50,470 nt of DNA, from positions 1-50,470 of the forward strand of contig CAIYWC010000032.1 in assembly GCA_903929795.1 (NCBI GenBank), in the 5' to 3' direction. This DNA comes from an uncultured Myxococcales bacterium (GTDB lineage: Bacteria > Myxococcota_A > UBA9042). Positions 34,540-43,270 of the stretch are shown one piece after another. How positions within the stretch are numbered: position 1 is the first letter of the stretch; every line of letters starts with the position of its first letter. The notes beneath the pieces are model-generated. The model made no database searches, had not been told where the DNA came from, and saw only the letters and a list, made by a program, of their open reading frames with translations. The translations under genes were made by a program, and so were the position numbers.

Positions 34540-35994
34540 TCACGTGTCGAACAAATCCCGCAAGCTGCGGTCCGTTCCGGCTGATCGGCAGCGTTTGCGC
34601 GCCCATTCGCGCAGCGCCTTGACCTGCGGCTCGTAGGTTTCCACGAAAGGTACGGTCTTGGAAAGCGCCGACGCGATGTCCTCGTTCGCCAGTTGGCGAT
34701 TGTCGCTCCAGCACTGCGCCAGCGCCTCGATGACGCCTTGCTCCACTTCCGCGCCCGTCAGGCGATCCGCGAGCTGCGCCAGCTTGTCCAGGTCGAAATC
34801 CGCCGGCCGCCGCCCCGAACGCGCGAGGCAGATGCTCAGGATTTCGCGCCGCACGTGCGGGTCGGGCGTGTCGACAAAAAACGTCTCGTCAAATCGGCCT
34901 TTGCGCAGCAGCTCGGCGGGGAGGTGATCGACGCGGTTCGCCGTCGCCGCCACGAACACGCCGCGCTGCTCGCCCAGCCAGGTCAGCATGGTGCCCAGCA
35001 GCCGGCCACCGGCCTCGGACGGGCTCGACGCCGCCGTCGCGAACGCCTTGTCGATCTCGTCCAGCCACAGCACCGACGGCGCCATCGCTTCGGCGATCTG
35101 CAGCGCGCGCCGCAGCGGCTCATCGGGCGCGCCGCCCGCCGCGTATAGCCGCCCCAGGTCCAGCCGCGCCAACGGCACGCCCAGCGCCGACGCCGTCGCC
35201 TTGGCCACCAGCGACTTGCCGCAACCCTGCACGCCGATGACCAGCACGCCCTTGGGCTTGGGCAGCCCGAACGCCTGCGCCGCCGGCTCCAGCGCGCGTT
35301 TGCGCCGCAACAGCCACGCCTTGAGCGCCTCCAGCCCGCCGACCTCCGCCAGCGTCGGCACGTCGTCGATGACCTCCAGCACGCCTTCCGCTGCCACCAG
35401 GTCGCGCTTTTCCGCTTGCAGCAGTGCAATGGTCTGCGCCGCATCGCCCGCCGCGATCCGCGCCCGCCGCAGCGCCCGTCGCGCCTGACCCAGCCCCAGC
35501 CCCGCCAGCGCCTGCGCCGCCGCGTCGACCAGCCGCGGATCGTTCGCCATCGGCGTCCCGCGCAGCGCCGCCAGGCACAGCGGCTTCAGCACTTCCGGAC
35601 CCGGCAGCGGCAGGTGCAGCACGACCCGCTCGCGCGCCAGCTCCGGGCACGGCACGTCAATCGGCGCCAGCAGTCCGACGACGTGGTTGCCGCGCTCCAC
35701 GCTCTCCAGGCTCTCCGCCAGCAGCCGGACAAAGCCCGGCGATGTCCAGAGCTTGTGGCCGTCGGGCAGCAGCAGCAGCGTCGGGCGATCGCGCTTGTCC
35801 AGGTTCGCCACGGCCTGCGACGCCACCTCCTCCAGCGGCTGCCGGCCGATCTTCACGACTTCCGCGACCAAGCCCGAATGTGCTGCCGCCGCGATCATCG
35901 TGCGTTGCGCGTCGGTCAGGTCTGATGCGACCAAGCTCAGCAGCGGATACCGCGCCCCGAGGCGTTCTGCGACTGCTGCCCACGTATGCGTCAT
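34540..35994 (-). CDS. Ycf46-type AAA+ ATPase
   Basis: 484 residues. The N-terminal ~210 residues form a degenerate ATPase-like region (LLLLPDGHKLWTSPGFVRLL). The C-terminal AAA+ module starts VPTLAEVGGLEALKAWLLRR and has Walker A GVQGCGKS (254-261), Walker B VLWLDEID (308-315), sensor 1 ATANR and the R-finger region RKGRFDETFFVDTP. The phrase KPKGVLVIGVQGCGKSLVAK and the two-part layout match the Ycf46 family (chloroplast and bacterial), related to FtsH/CDC48 modules but with no protease domain. Function in bacteria is poorly defined; roles in carbon uptake regulation are proposed in cyanobacteria. It starts 12 bases after the sigma-54 regulator gene. Confidence 0.88.
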   Translation of the reverse strand: MTHTWAAVAERLGARYPLLSLVASDLTDAQRTMIAAAAHSGLVAEVVKIGRQPLEEVASQAVANLDKRDRPTLLLLPDGHKLWTSPGFVRLLAESLESVERGNHVVGLLAPIDVPCPELARERVVLHLPLPGPEVLKPLCLAALRGTPMANDPRLVDAAAQALAGLGLGQARRALRRARIAAGDAAQTIALLQAEKRDLVAAEGVLEVIDDVPTLAEVGGLEALKAWLLRRKRALEPAAQAFGLPKPKGVLVIGVQGCGKSLVAKATASALGVPLARLDLGRLYAAGGAPDEPLRRALQIAEAMAPSVLWLDEIDKAFATAASSPSEAGGRLLGTMLTWLGEQRGVFVAATANRVDHLPAELLRKGRFDETFFVDTPDPHVRREILSICLARSGRRPADFDLDKLAQLADRLTGAEVEQGVIEALAQCWSDNRQLANEDIASALSKTVPFVETYEPQVKALREWARKRCRSAGTDRSLRDLFDT

Positions 35995-36006
35995 CTGCGC
36001 CGTGCC

Positions 36007-37407
36007 TCAGGTCTTGGGACGGCCCGTTGGCGCCGCCCGGTGGATGTCATACTGCTTGATTTTATATTGCAAATTGCGCGCCGAGATGCCCAGCAGCTCC
36101 GCCGCGTGCGTGCGGTTGCCGTCGGTCTGCGTCAGCGCCGCGAGGATGAGCGCGCGCTCGGTCTCCGCCACCGCGTGCGGAATCGACAGCGTCTCCCCGA
36201 GCGGCGGCGCATTCGTCGGGTGCGGCGGACCGTCGCGGCCCAGCTGCAGCCCAGCGGCGCCAATCACGTCGCCGTCCGCCATCACGCAGGCCTGCTCCAC
36301 GACGTTTTGCAGCTCGCGCACGTTGCCCGGCCACGCGTACGCGACCAGCCGCGCCATGGCCGCCGGTTCGACGCCGCGGATCCGTGTGCCCAGCCGCTGG
36401 TTGGTCCGGGCGACAAAGTGCTCCACCAGCAGCGCAAGATCCTCGCGCCGTTCGCGCAGCGGCGGCACCGTCAGCTCGATCACCGCCAGCCGGTAGTAGA
36501 GATCTTCGCGAAACAGGCCTTGCCGCACGCGATCGCGGATGCCGATCGCGCTCGCCGCCACGACGCGCACGTCCACCTGCGTCGACTTGTTGGCACCCAC
36601 GCGGCGGATCTCGCCCTCTTGCAGCGCGCGCAGCAGCTTGACCTGCAAAAGCAGCGGCAAATCAACGATTTCGTCGAGAAACAGCGTGCCGGTGTGCGCC
36701 TCCTCGAACAGCCCTTTGCGATCCACGGACGCGTCGGTGAACGCGCCCTTGGCGTGGCCAAAAAGCTCGGATTCCAGCAGCATCTGCGGGATCGCGGCGC
36801 AGTTCACCGCGACAAACGGCCGGTCGCGCCGCGGGCTCGCGTCGTGCAGCGCGCGCGCGATCAGCTCCTTGCCGGTACCCGACTCGCCCTGCACGACGAC
36901 TGTCGAGCCAAACCGCGCCACCCGCTCGATTTGCCGGTACAGCGTCTGCATCGACGCTGCCGTCCCGACCATGCCGTGGAACAGGCCCTGGCGCGGCGAC
37001 TCGTCCGGCCGCTGCCGCGCCATCGCCGGCTTGCCCGCCTTCGCCAGCGCAAGCCGCAGCTTCAGCTCGGCTTCCGCCATGCGAAACGGCTTGGACAAAA
37101 AGTCCGCGGCGCCCAGGCGAATCGCCTCCAGCGCGACCTCGTAGCCGCCAAACGCGCTCATCACGATCGTCGCCGGCAGCCGGCCCTCGCGCGCGAGCTG
37201 CGCCACGACTTCCAGCCCGGTCAGCCCCGGCATATGCAGGTCAATCAGCAGCGCGTCCGGCTGGTGCTCGGCGATCTGCGCCAGCGCAGCTCGGCCATCG
37301 GCAGCTTGCAAGACCTTGAAACCACAGGATTGCAGGTGCTCGGTGAGCAACTGCCCAAACGCCGCTTCATCATCCACGACCAGCACGGTCGGCGTCGCGT
37401 GGGCCAT
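36007..37407 (-). CDS. NtrC-type sigma-54-dependent response regulator
   Basis: 466 residues with the full three-domain NtrC layout. The receiver (~6-120) has phospho-acceptor Asp56 (LLIDLHMPG) and Lys106 (FLSKPF). The central AAA+ domain (~146-375) has Walker A GESGTGKE (174-181), the sigma-54 contact loop written GAFTDA (221-226) instead of GAFTGA, and Walker B GTLFLDEI. The C-terminal Fis-type helix-turn-helix includes LTQTDGNRTHAAELLGISAR. It activates sigma-54 promoters after phosphorylation. No histidine kinase is in the block, so its partner is encoded elsewhere. Six bases separate it from the DUF1844 gene. Confidence 0.95.
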   Translation of the reverse strand: MAHATPTVLVVDDEAAFGQLLTEHLQSCGFKVLQAADGRAALAQIAEHQPDALLIDLHMPGLTGLEVVAQLAREGRLPATIVMSAFGGYEVALEAIRLGAADFLSKPFRMAEAELKLRLALAKAGKPAMARQRPDESPRQGLFHGMVGTAASMQTLYRQIERVARFGSTVVVQGESGTGKELIARALHDASPRRDRPFVAVNCAAIPQMLLESELFGHAKGAFTDASVDRKGLFEEAHTGTLFLDEIVDLPLLLQVKLLRALQEGEIRRVGANKSTQVDVRVVAASAIGIRDRVRQGLFREDLYYRLAVIELTVPPLRERREDLALLVEHFVARTNQRLGTRIRGVEPAAMARLVAYAWPGNVRELQNVVEQACVMADGDVIGAAGLQLGRDGPPHPTNAPPLGETLSIPHAVAETERALILAALTQTDGNRTHAAELLGISARNLQYKIKQYDIHRAAPTGRPKT

Positions 37408-37413
37408 CTTGAC

Positions 37414-37680
37414 TCACGATCCCGCGTGTTTCGCGGCGTCCACGTAGGCGGTACGCACGTCGTGCAGCACGCGGTCCAGCAGCTCCGACTCACGGCCATC
37501 CAGGTTGCCGTGCGTCTTTTCCCGCAGCATCGTCAGGATATCGATCGTCTGGCGCGCCAGCTCAAGGCTCGGCTCATGCTTTTCGCCGCCCGGATCGGGC
37601 ACCGCGCCCAGGTGCACCATGGCCGAGCCTGTCAGTGACAGGACAAACGTAGCAAAATCAATGGTATGCGGGGTGCTCAT
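37414..37680 (-). CDS. DUF1844 small protein
   Basis: 88 residues starting MSTPHTIDFATFVLSLTGSAMVHLG, the typical DUF1844 opening (a short helix with 'F..fv.sL...a...LG'), followed by ELARQTIDILTMLREKTHGNLDGRESELLDRVLHDVRTAYV. Soluble, mostly helical, no catalytic motif; function unknown. AAGGA lies ten bases before the ATG. The longer open frame around it is a shadow of the sigma factor gene. It is first in a six-gene minus-strand block and divergent from the sigma factor gene (147 bases between, in which I see no convincing promoter). Confidence 0.88.
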   Translation of the reverse strand: MSTPHTIDFATFVLSLTGSAMVHLGAVPDPGGEKHEPSLELARQTIDILTMLREKTHGNLDGRESELLDRVLHDVRTAYVDAAKHAGS

Positions 37681-37827
37681 GGCGGTGTGATCCTTGTCTG
37701 GCCGTGGCGGCGTCGGCGATTTCCGGCGCGCAGGACGTGGGGGAATGATGGTACCCGAGGGCGTGTTGTCAAGGGCCCGCGGCAGCAGATACGGTTTGTC
37801 TCGACGCACCGTTCGGTCAGGAGTATC

Positions 37828-38931
37828 ATGCAATTCGCCGCGGCCCAAGTGCCCACGCAAAGAAAGCCCAACACAATGTCTGAAAAAATCACAAGTTTTC
37901 CACCCCTTCCGCAGCGCAGTGAGCCGAGGATGAGCCAAAGTCGCGAGCCGATCCTGAAGGATACGCTGGAGCAATATCTCGCCGAGGTGAACCGGTATCC
38001 GCTGCTGACCCGGGAGCAGGAATACACGCTCGCCAAGCGCTTTCAGGAGACCGGCGACCCGGATGCCGCGCGCGCGCTCGTGACGGCAAATCTGCGGTTC
38101 GTGGTGAAGATTGCCTATCAATTCACGCACTACGAGATCAAGCTGACGGACCTGGTCCAGGAAGGCAACATCGGGCTGATGAAGGCCGTCGCGAAGTTCA
38201 AGCCTGATCGCGGCTACCGGCTGATTTCGTATGCGGTGTGGTGGATCAAGGCGTACATCCAGAACTACATCATCAACTCGTGGGCGCTGGTCAAAGTCGG
38301 GCCGGTGTCGCAGCAGCGGCGTGTGCTTTTTGGCAAACGCGGCCTGCCGGCGCCGGAAGAGGGTGTGGAGCCCGAAGTCGAGCTGCTGGGGACCGAACAC
38401 GCGGAGGACGACCCGCTGGATGTCGAGGTGGTGGACGGCGCGAGCGAAGGCGAGGGCGGCGAGACGTTCCTGATCGCGGCGGAAGCCCGTGGTGCCAAGC
38501 CTGCGCGTGTGGCGCGTACGCCGACGGAAGCTGAAGTGGAGACCTGGCGGCGGGCGGCCAACGCGGCGCGCCACGATCTGAACCTCGATTCGACCATCGG
38601 CGATGACGGCCGCATGACGCTGGCCGAGACGATGGCATCGCCCGGGCCGAGCCTGGAAGACCAGTTTGCCAGCGCCGAGGTCACCGACATCGTGTCCCAG
38701 CGCCTGACGGAGCTGCGCGATCAGCTGACCGACAAGGAGCTTGCCATCTTGCAGCAGCGCTTGCTGGCCGACCAGGAAGTGACGCTGCAGGACATCGGCG
38801 ACGAGTTCGGCATCTCGCGCGAGCGCGTCCGGCAGATTGAGACGAACCTGAAAAAGAAGATCGCCAAGCTGCTGGATGGCTTGCAGCTCGCCGGTCAGCC
38901 GGCCGCCCTGCTCGAACACGAGCACCGTTAG
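37828..38931 (+). CDS. rpoH: RpoH-like sigma-70 family factor with acidic insertion
   Basis: 367 residues from ATG 37828, which has AGGAG five bases upstream; ATGs at 37876 and 37930 lack this. Regions 1.2-2.4 are clear (ILKDTLEQYLAEVNRYPLLT; LVTANLRFVVKIAYQF; DLVQEGNIGLMKAVAKF; YAVWWIKAYIQNYII; NSWALVKVG), with the RpoH-like W-A-L-V-K-V after the helix. Region 4.2 is LQDIGDEFGISRERVRQIE (~320-338). Between them, residues ~170-225 are an acidic insertion (E/D-rich, PEEGVEPEVELLGTEHAEDD and onward) replacing the usual start of region 3; recognisable region 3 resumes near 230 (TPTEAEVETWRRAA ... LNLDSTIGDDG). It directs RNA polymerase to a stress or developmental promoter set; which set is unknown. 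The stop codon lies inside a long palindrome. Confidence 0.88.
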   Translation: MQFAAAQVPTQRKPNTMSEKITSFPPLPQRSEPRMSQSREPILKDTLEQYLAEVNRYPLLTREQEYTLAKRFQETGDPDAARALVTANLRFVVKIAYQFTHYEIKLTDLVQEGNIGLMKAVAKFKPDRGYRLISYAVWWIKAYIQNYIINSWALVKVGPVSQQRRVLFGKRGLPAPEEGVEPEVELLGTEHAEDDPLDVEVVDGASEGEGGETFLIAAEARGAKPARVARTPTEAEVETWRRAANAARHDLNLDSTIGDDGRMTLAETMASPGPSLEDQFASAEVTDIVSQRLTELRDQLTDKELAILQQRLLADQEVTLQDIGDEFGISRERVRQIETNLKKKIAKLLDGLQLAGQPAALLEHEHR

Positions 38932-38963
38932 GGCTTGTGACAAAGTAATTTGTCACAAGCCCT
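38930..38963. repeat. perfect 15-bp inverted repeat at the sigma factor stop codon
   Basis: AGGGCTTGTGACAAA (38930-38944), GTAA loop, TTTGTCACAAGCCCT (38949-38963), with no mismatch. The first two bases are part of the TAG stop (38929-38931). No T-run follows on the plus strand, so it is not a textbook intrinsic terminator; it could be an RNA-stabilising 3' hairpin, a rho-linked terminator or a protein-binding operator. The rest of the gap to topA (38964-39123) holds a 7-bp hairpin AGGGGCC/GGCCCCT (39077-39093), also without a T-run. Confidence 0.9.
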
Positions 38964-39123
38964 CTGCTGTCGGCTGGGTTGGCAGGGGCGCCCGCTGCGC
39001 GATACGCCCGCCGACAGTACATCAAGGTGATCGGGTTATTTTGTCTCGACCCCTACGCCCGCTTCGCTCGCGATCGAGGGGCCAGAGGCCCCTGCTCCCC
39101 CGGTTGCGCTTCAGGATTGCGCC

Positions 39124-42100
39124 TTACGTCGGACGCCGCCGCACGATAACGCCGGATTTGGTCGGCGGCAGCGGGGATTGCGCCGGGACGGACTCGACCT
39201 TTGTAGCCCGTGCAGCGGATCGCGCGGAAACGGTTGCGGAATCGTCGTTCTTTGGCGGTGCTTTCGTTGGCTTCTTGGCCGCGGGTTTCTTCGCGGTCGC
39301 CGCCTTCGTGCTCGATGTTTTCGCGGCCTTGGGCGCTTTCGCTGCCGCCGTTGACCTGCCGCCGCGGCCCTTGCTCTTGGCCTTGACCGCCTTGCCGTAG
39401 TCGCGCAGCCGGTCGACCGCCATCTCCAGCGTCACCTCGGCTTTCTGCACGCCGCGCTCCAGCGACGCGTTCACCGCGCCGTTGGTCAGGTAGGGGCCGA
39501 ACCGCCCGTCGATCAAGCGGATTTCCAGCTTGTTCTCTGGATCCACGCCGATCAGCTTGCCCGCCCGCGCCTCCGCAGCCGCGGCCAGCAGCGCGTCCAC
39601 ATCCGCGACCTGCAGCGTCTCGATGTCCACTGTCGGCGGCAGCGTCTTGTTGGTCGTGCCATCGGTCACATAGCGGCCAAAGCGGCCCTGCCACACGGAA
39701 ATTTGCTTGCCGTCGCTTTCGCGCACGCCGATGTCGCGCAGGTGCACCTTGCCGGCCACGGACTTGGGCTGGCGCAGCACGCTCACCGCCTCGTCAAAGG
39801 ACACCGTCGCGGCGAAGATGCCGGCGGGCAGCGTCCGCGACTCGTCGCCGCATTTCACGTAGTCGCCGTAGCGGCCGACCATCGCCACAATCGGCGCGCC
39901 GGACTTCGCGTCCTTGCCCAGCGTCCGCGGCAGCTGCAGCTGCAGCAGCGCGGTCTCCAGCGTCACGCGCTCCGGCGCCATACCCTTGGAAAGACTAACC
40001 ATTTTCGGCTTCTCGGCCGAATCCTTCACCGCCACGCCGAGCTGCAGGTACGGGCCGAACCGCCCAGTCCGCACAAAAATCGGCAGGCCCGTCGCCGGGT
40101 CATTGGCCAAGGGCGCATCCCCGCGGGCCTTTTCTTCCACCAGCGCCAGCGCCTTGGCCACCGTCAGCTCGTCGGGTGCCAGGTCCTCCGGGACGTTCGC
40201 CGTCCGCTCGCCCACTTTGAGGAACGTGCCAAACCGGCCGATCCGCACCACGACGTCGTCGCCGCCCTCGGTCTTGCCAATCGGCACCGAGCTCGCCGTC
40301 ACCGGGTCGATCTGGTCGCGCACTTCCGCCAGCATCTCGGTCAGGCCTCGCGATTTGGCGCCTTGGACGAAACCTTTCTCATAAAAATCGCGCAGATACG
40401 CGCCAGCGTTGTCCTCGCCAGTGGCGATCGCGTCCAAGCGATCTTCCATCTTCTTGGTGAAGTCGTAGTCCACCAGGTGCGGCATGTACCGCTCCAGCAT
40501 CTGCGTCACGGCCATGCCCATGAACGTCGCGACCAGCGCATTGCCCTTGCGAAACGCGTACGCCTTGTCGATCAGGTTCTGCAAAATCGCCGCGTACGTG
40601 CTCGGCCGGCCGATGCCTTTTTCCTCCAAGCCCTTGACCAGGCTCGCGTCCGTCAGCCGCGCCGGCGGGCGGGTGTCGTGGCCGCGTGCTTCGAGGTTCG
40701 GCTTGGCGTCCCAGCCAATGACGTCGCCGGCCTTGAGAATCGGCAGCGCGCGATCGCCTTCCTCTTTCTTGTCGTCGTCCGATTCGTCGGATTCCTCGCC
40801 GTAGGCCCGCAAGAATCCGGTGAAACGCGTTGTGCGACCGCTGGCGCGAAACACGGCGTCCAGGATGCCGATGTCGACGGTCGTTTGCTCCACCTGGGCG
40901 TCCGGCATCTGGCTGGCGATTGTGCGTTTCCAAATCAGCTCATACAGCCGCGCCGCGTCGCGACCCAGCGAGCGCTCCACCTCCGCCACCGCCGGAAACT
41001 GCGTCCCCGCCGGGCGAATCGCCTCGTGGGCTTCCTGGGCGTTGGCTGTCTTGGTCTGGTAGCGCCGCGGGCTCGGCGGCAGCCACTTTTCGCCGTACTG
41101 CGCCGCGATCACGTCGCGCGCTGCCTGAATCGCCTGATCCGACAGCACCACGGAATCGGTGCGCATGTAGGTGATAAAGCCGCTTTCATACAGCTTTTGC
41201 GCCACTTGCATCGTCTGCCGGGCGTTGAACCGCAGCTTGCGGTTCGCCTCCTGCTGCAGCGTCGACGTCGTGAATGGCGGCGATGGCTTGAGCGTCTGTG
41301 GCTTGACGTCCGCGGTCAGGACGCGCGCCGGCTGGCCGTCGATGCGCACGCAGAGCGCCCGGGCCGCCTCGCCGTTCAGGGTGATCGCGTCCTTGGCGGT
41401 CAGCGCGCCCGTATTGTCATCAAAGTCCCTGCCCGTGGCGATCCGCTTGTCGCCCAAGCGCTGCAGCGTCGCTTCGAAGCCCTGATCCTGCGCCTTGAGG
41501 CGCGCGAGCACGTCCCAGAAATTTGCCGAGACAAACGCCATCCGCGCGCGCTCGCGCTCCACCAGCAGCCGCAGCGCAACCGACTGCACCCGGCCCGCGG
41601 ACAGGCCCGGCTTGATCTTGCGCCACAGCACTTCGCTCACATCCCAGCCGTACAGCCGATCCACAACGCGCCGCGTGCGCTGCGCAAACACCAGGTGCTC
41701 GTCCAGCTCGCGCGTCTCCGCCAGCGCTTTTTGGATGGCGTCCTTGGTGATCTCATGGAAAACCAAGCGCTTGACCGGCACCTTGGGGTTCAGGACCTGC
41801 AGCAGGTGCCAGGAAATCGCTTCGCCCTCGCGATCATCGTCCGTCGCCAGGTATAGCGTGTCGGCCCGGGCCAGCGCCGCCTTGAGCGCGTCGACCTGCC
41901 GCTTCTTCTCAGGCGGCACCAGGTACACTTCTTCCAACGGCTCGAAATGATTGGCAATATTGACGCCGTACTGCACCCACGGCTCCGCGCGTCGCTTGTC
42001 GTTGGCCGGCAGATCCGTCTTTTTCGTCACCAAATCGCGCACATGGCCCACGCTGGCTTCCACCAGGTAGTCCGCGCCCAGGTACTTCTTGATCGTGTTC

Positions 42101-42171
42101 GCCTTGGTCGGCGATTCGACGATCACCAGCGACAGACCTGTTCCCGCACCGACTTTCTGCTTGCCTGCCAT
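39124..42171 (-). CDS. topA: DNA topoisomerase I (type IA) with basic tail
   Basis: 1015 residues. The toprim domain opens LSLVIVESPTKANTIKKYL (Glu19) with the acidic triad ATDDDREGEAISWHLL (~109-124). The active-site Tyr335 is in ESGFITYMRTDSV, and LSAGRVQSVALRLLVERE is intact. After the catalytic core (~600), the C-terminal part carries several topo-C repeats (GRFGPYLQLG, VGRYGDYVKCG, QGRFGRYVTDG, DGRFGPYLTNG) instead of zinc fingers. The last ~80 residues are an Ala/Lys-rich histone-H1-like tail (KAAKTSSTKAATAKKPAAKK and onward). It relaxes negative supercoils behind RNA polymerase. It starts directly after the dprA stop (TGA-ATG), with no spacing. Confidence 0.97.
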   Translation of the reverse strand: MAGKQKVGAGTGLSLVIVESPTKANTIKKYLGADYLVEASVGHVRDLVTKKTDLPANDKRRAEPWVQYGVNIANHFEPLEEVYLVPPEKKRQVDALKAALARADTLYLATDDDREGEAISWHLLQVLNPKVPVKRLVFHEITKDAIQKALAETRELDEHLVFAQRTRRVVDRLYGWDVSEVLWRKIKPGLSAGRVQSVALRLLVERERARMAFVSANFWDVLARLKAQDQGFEATLQRLGDKRIATGRDFDDNTGALTAKDAITLNGEAARALCVRIDGQPARVLTADVKPQTLKPSPPFTTSTLQQEANRKLRFNARQTMQVAQKLYESGFITYMRTDSVVLSDQAIQAARDVIAAQYGEKWLPPSPRRYQTKTANAQEAHEAIRPAGTQFPAVAEVERSLGRDAARLYELIWKRTIASQMPDAQVEQTTVDIGILDAVFRASGRTTRFTGFLRAYGEESDESDDDKKEEGDRALPILKAGDVIGWDAKPNLEARGHDTRPPARLTDASLVKGLEEKGIGRPSTYAAILQNLIDKAYAFRKGNALVATFMGMAVTQMLERYMPHLVDYDFTKKMEDRLDAIATGEDNAGAYLRDFYEKGFVQGAKSRGLTEMLAEVRDQIDPVTASSVPIGKTEGGDDVVVRIGRFGTFLKVGERTANVPEDLAPDELTVAKALALVEEKARGDAPLANDPATGLPIFVRTGRFGPYLQLGVAVKDSAEKPKMVSLSKGMAPERVTLETALLQLQLPRTLGKDAKSGAPIVAMVGRYGDYVKCGDESRTLPAGIFAATVSFDEAVSVLRQPKSVAGKVHLRDIGVRESDGKQISVWQGRFGRYVTDGTTNKTLPPTVDIETLQVADVDALLAAAAEARAGKLIGVDPENKLEIRLIDGRFGPYLTNGAVNASLERGVQKAEVTLEMAVDRLRDYGKAVKAKSKGRGGRSTAAAKAPKAAKTSSTKAATAKKPAAKKPTKAPPKNDDSATVSARSAARATKVESVPAQSPLPPTKSGVIVRRRPT

Positions 42172-43194
42172 TCACAACCTCGGCGCTGTTGCCAGCGCGT
42201 ACCAACTGCCCGCGACCCGCTTCAGGCCGCCGTGGAGCGTCCAATTCAGAAGCGTGGCCGCCACTGCGGTCCGATCCGATTGGGTCGATGCAGCGAGCTC
42301 ATCCACCGTCAGGCCGTGCGCACCAGCCTGCCGCAGTTCCGCGCGCAATCGCGCGACCAGGCCAGCATCGCAGCCGGGCGGATCCTCTTGCGGCGGCCCA
42401 AGGGCCGGCGCGTCGGGTGCGTAGCATGGCCAAGCGTTGCCGACCGCGTCAAATGTTTGCGGGCGATTTGTCGCTGCCCCGGCATTTGGCGGCGGCCCAA
42501 GCGCCAGGTCCGGCGCCCGCGTGAGGAGCCCCAGCGGATCGCTTTGCAGCGCCGCGATCGCCTTGCGCAACGCCGTTCCCGGCCATAGCCCGCGGGCACC
42601 GGCACACAGCAGCGCCTCGGTGCCCGCCGCATGCGCCGCCTCTGGCCCCCAAGATACGGCAAACACAGGGACTTTGCGCCGCCAAGCGCTGTTCGCGCAG
42701 TGCAAAGTGCCGCTTGGCAGATCCGCACACACCGCGATCACGGCGTCGACAAGCTGCACCAGCAGATCGTTGCGGGCGTGAAAACGGCCGCGCGTGTGGC
42801 AATCGTCCGGGGCGATCTTGCTGCACAGGCTGCCGCCACGCGCGACGATCTCCTCGAAAAGACCGGTGTTTTCCTGGGGAAACGGCGCATCCACGCTCGC
42901 CGGAACCACGGCCAGCGGCGCGACCCAAGCCGGCCCGTTCGCCGCCAGCGCGCCGCGCAGCGCCTGCGTGTCCACGCCGCGCGCGCCGCCGCTCACCACG
43001 ACAATGCCCAACTCCGCGAGATCGCGGCCGAAAGCGAACGCGCACGCCAGCTGCGCCGCCGTCGCCACGCGGCTCCCGACGACCGCCACGCGCAGCCGTC
43101 CGGCCAGCAGATCGCCGCCAAGCCAAAACAGCGGTCCTGCCAGCTGACCGCGGCGCAAAACGTCAAGGGGAGGCACTGTCCGGCTCTGGCTCAT
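42172..43194 (-). CDS. dprA: DprA/Smf-family DNA-processing protein
   Basis: 340 residues. The Rossmann-like core has RVAVVGSRVATAAQLACAF, GIVVVSGGARGVDTQALRGAL and the conserved HARNDLLVQLVDAVIAV plus SGTLHCANSAWRRKVPVFAV, matching DprA, which loads RecA on incoming single-stranded DNA in natural transformation. The usual N-terminal SAM-like domain is missing; the protein starts almost at the core. The C-terminus (~265-335) is a winged-helix-like domain (AELRQAGAHGLTVDELAAST ... VAATLLNWTLHGGLKRV). The start at 43194 is the last plausible ATG before the core. dprA-topA adjacency is a classical arrangement; the gene begins 76 bases after rsmB. Confidence 0.88.
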   Translation of the reverse strand: MSQSRTVPPLDVLRRGQLAGPLFWLGGDLLAGRLRVAVVGSRVATAAQLACAFAFGRDLAELGIVVVSGGARGVDTQALRGALAANGPAWVAPLAVVPASVDAPFPQENTGLFEEIVARGGSLCSKIAPDDCHTRGRFHARNDLLVQLVDAVIAVCADLPSGTLHCANSAWRRKVPVFAVSWGPEAAHAAGTEALLCAGARGLWPGTALRKAIAALQSDPLGLLTRAPDLALGPPPNAGAATNRPQTFDAVGNAWPCYAPDAPALGPPQEDPPGCDAGLVARLRAELRQAGAHGLTVDELAASTQSDRTAVAATLLNWTLHGGLKRVAGSWYALATAPRL

Positions 43195-43270
43195 GGCGAT
43201 TCCGTGCGGGCGATGGCGCCTCACACAGGTATTCGGCCGATGGCACATTTTGCCGCGCTGCAGGGTCGGT

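Noticed and set aside
35986..37638. 550-residue plus-strand open frame
   Set aside because: Antisense to the NtrC-type regulator; His/Arg-rich shadow.
37766..37794. Sigma-70 promoter TTGTCA-17-ATACGG upstream of the RpoH-like gene
   Set aside because: The -10 hexamer does not fit consensus or the other -10 boxes seen in the window.
39703..41856. 717-residue plus-strand open frame
   Set aside because: Exact antisense of topA; no domain, composition typical of a shadow.
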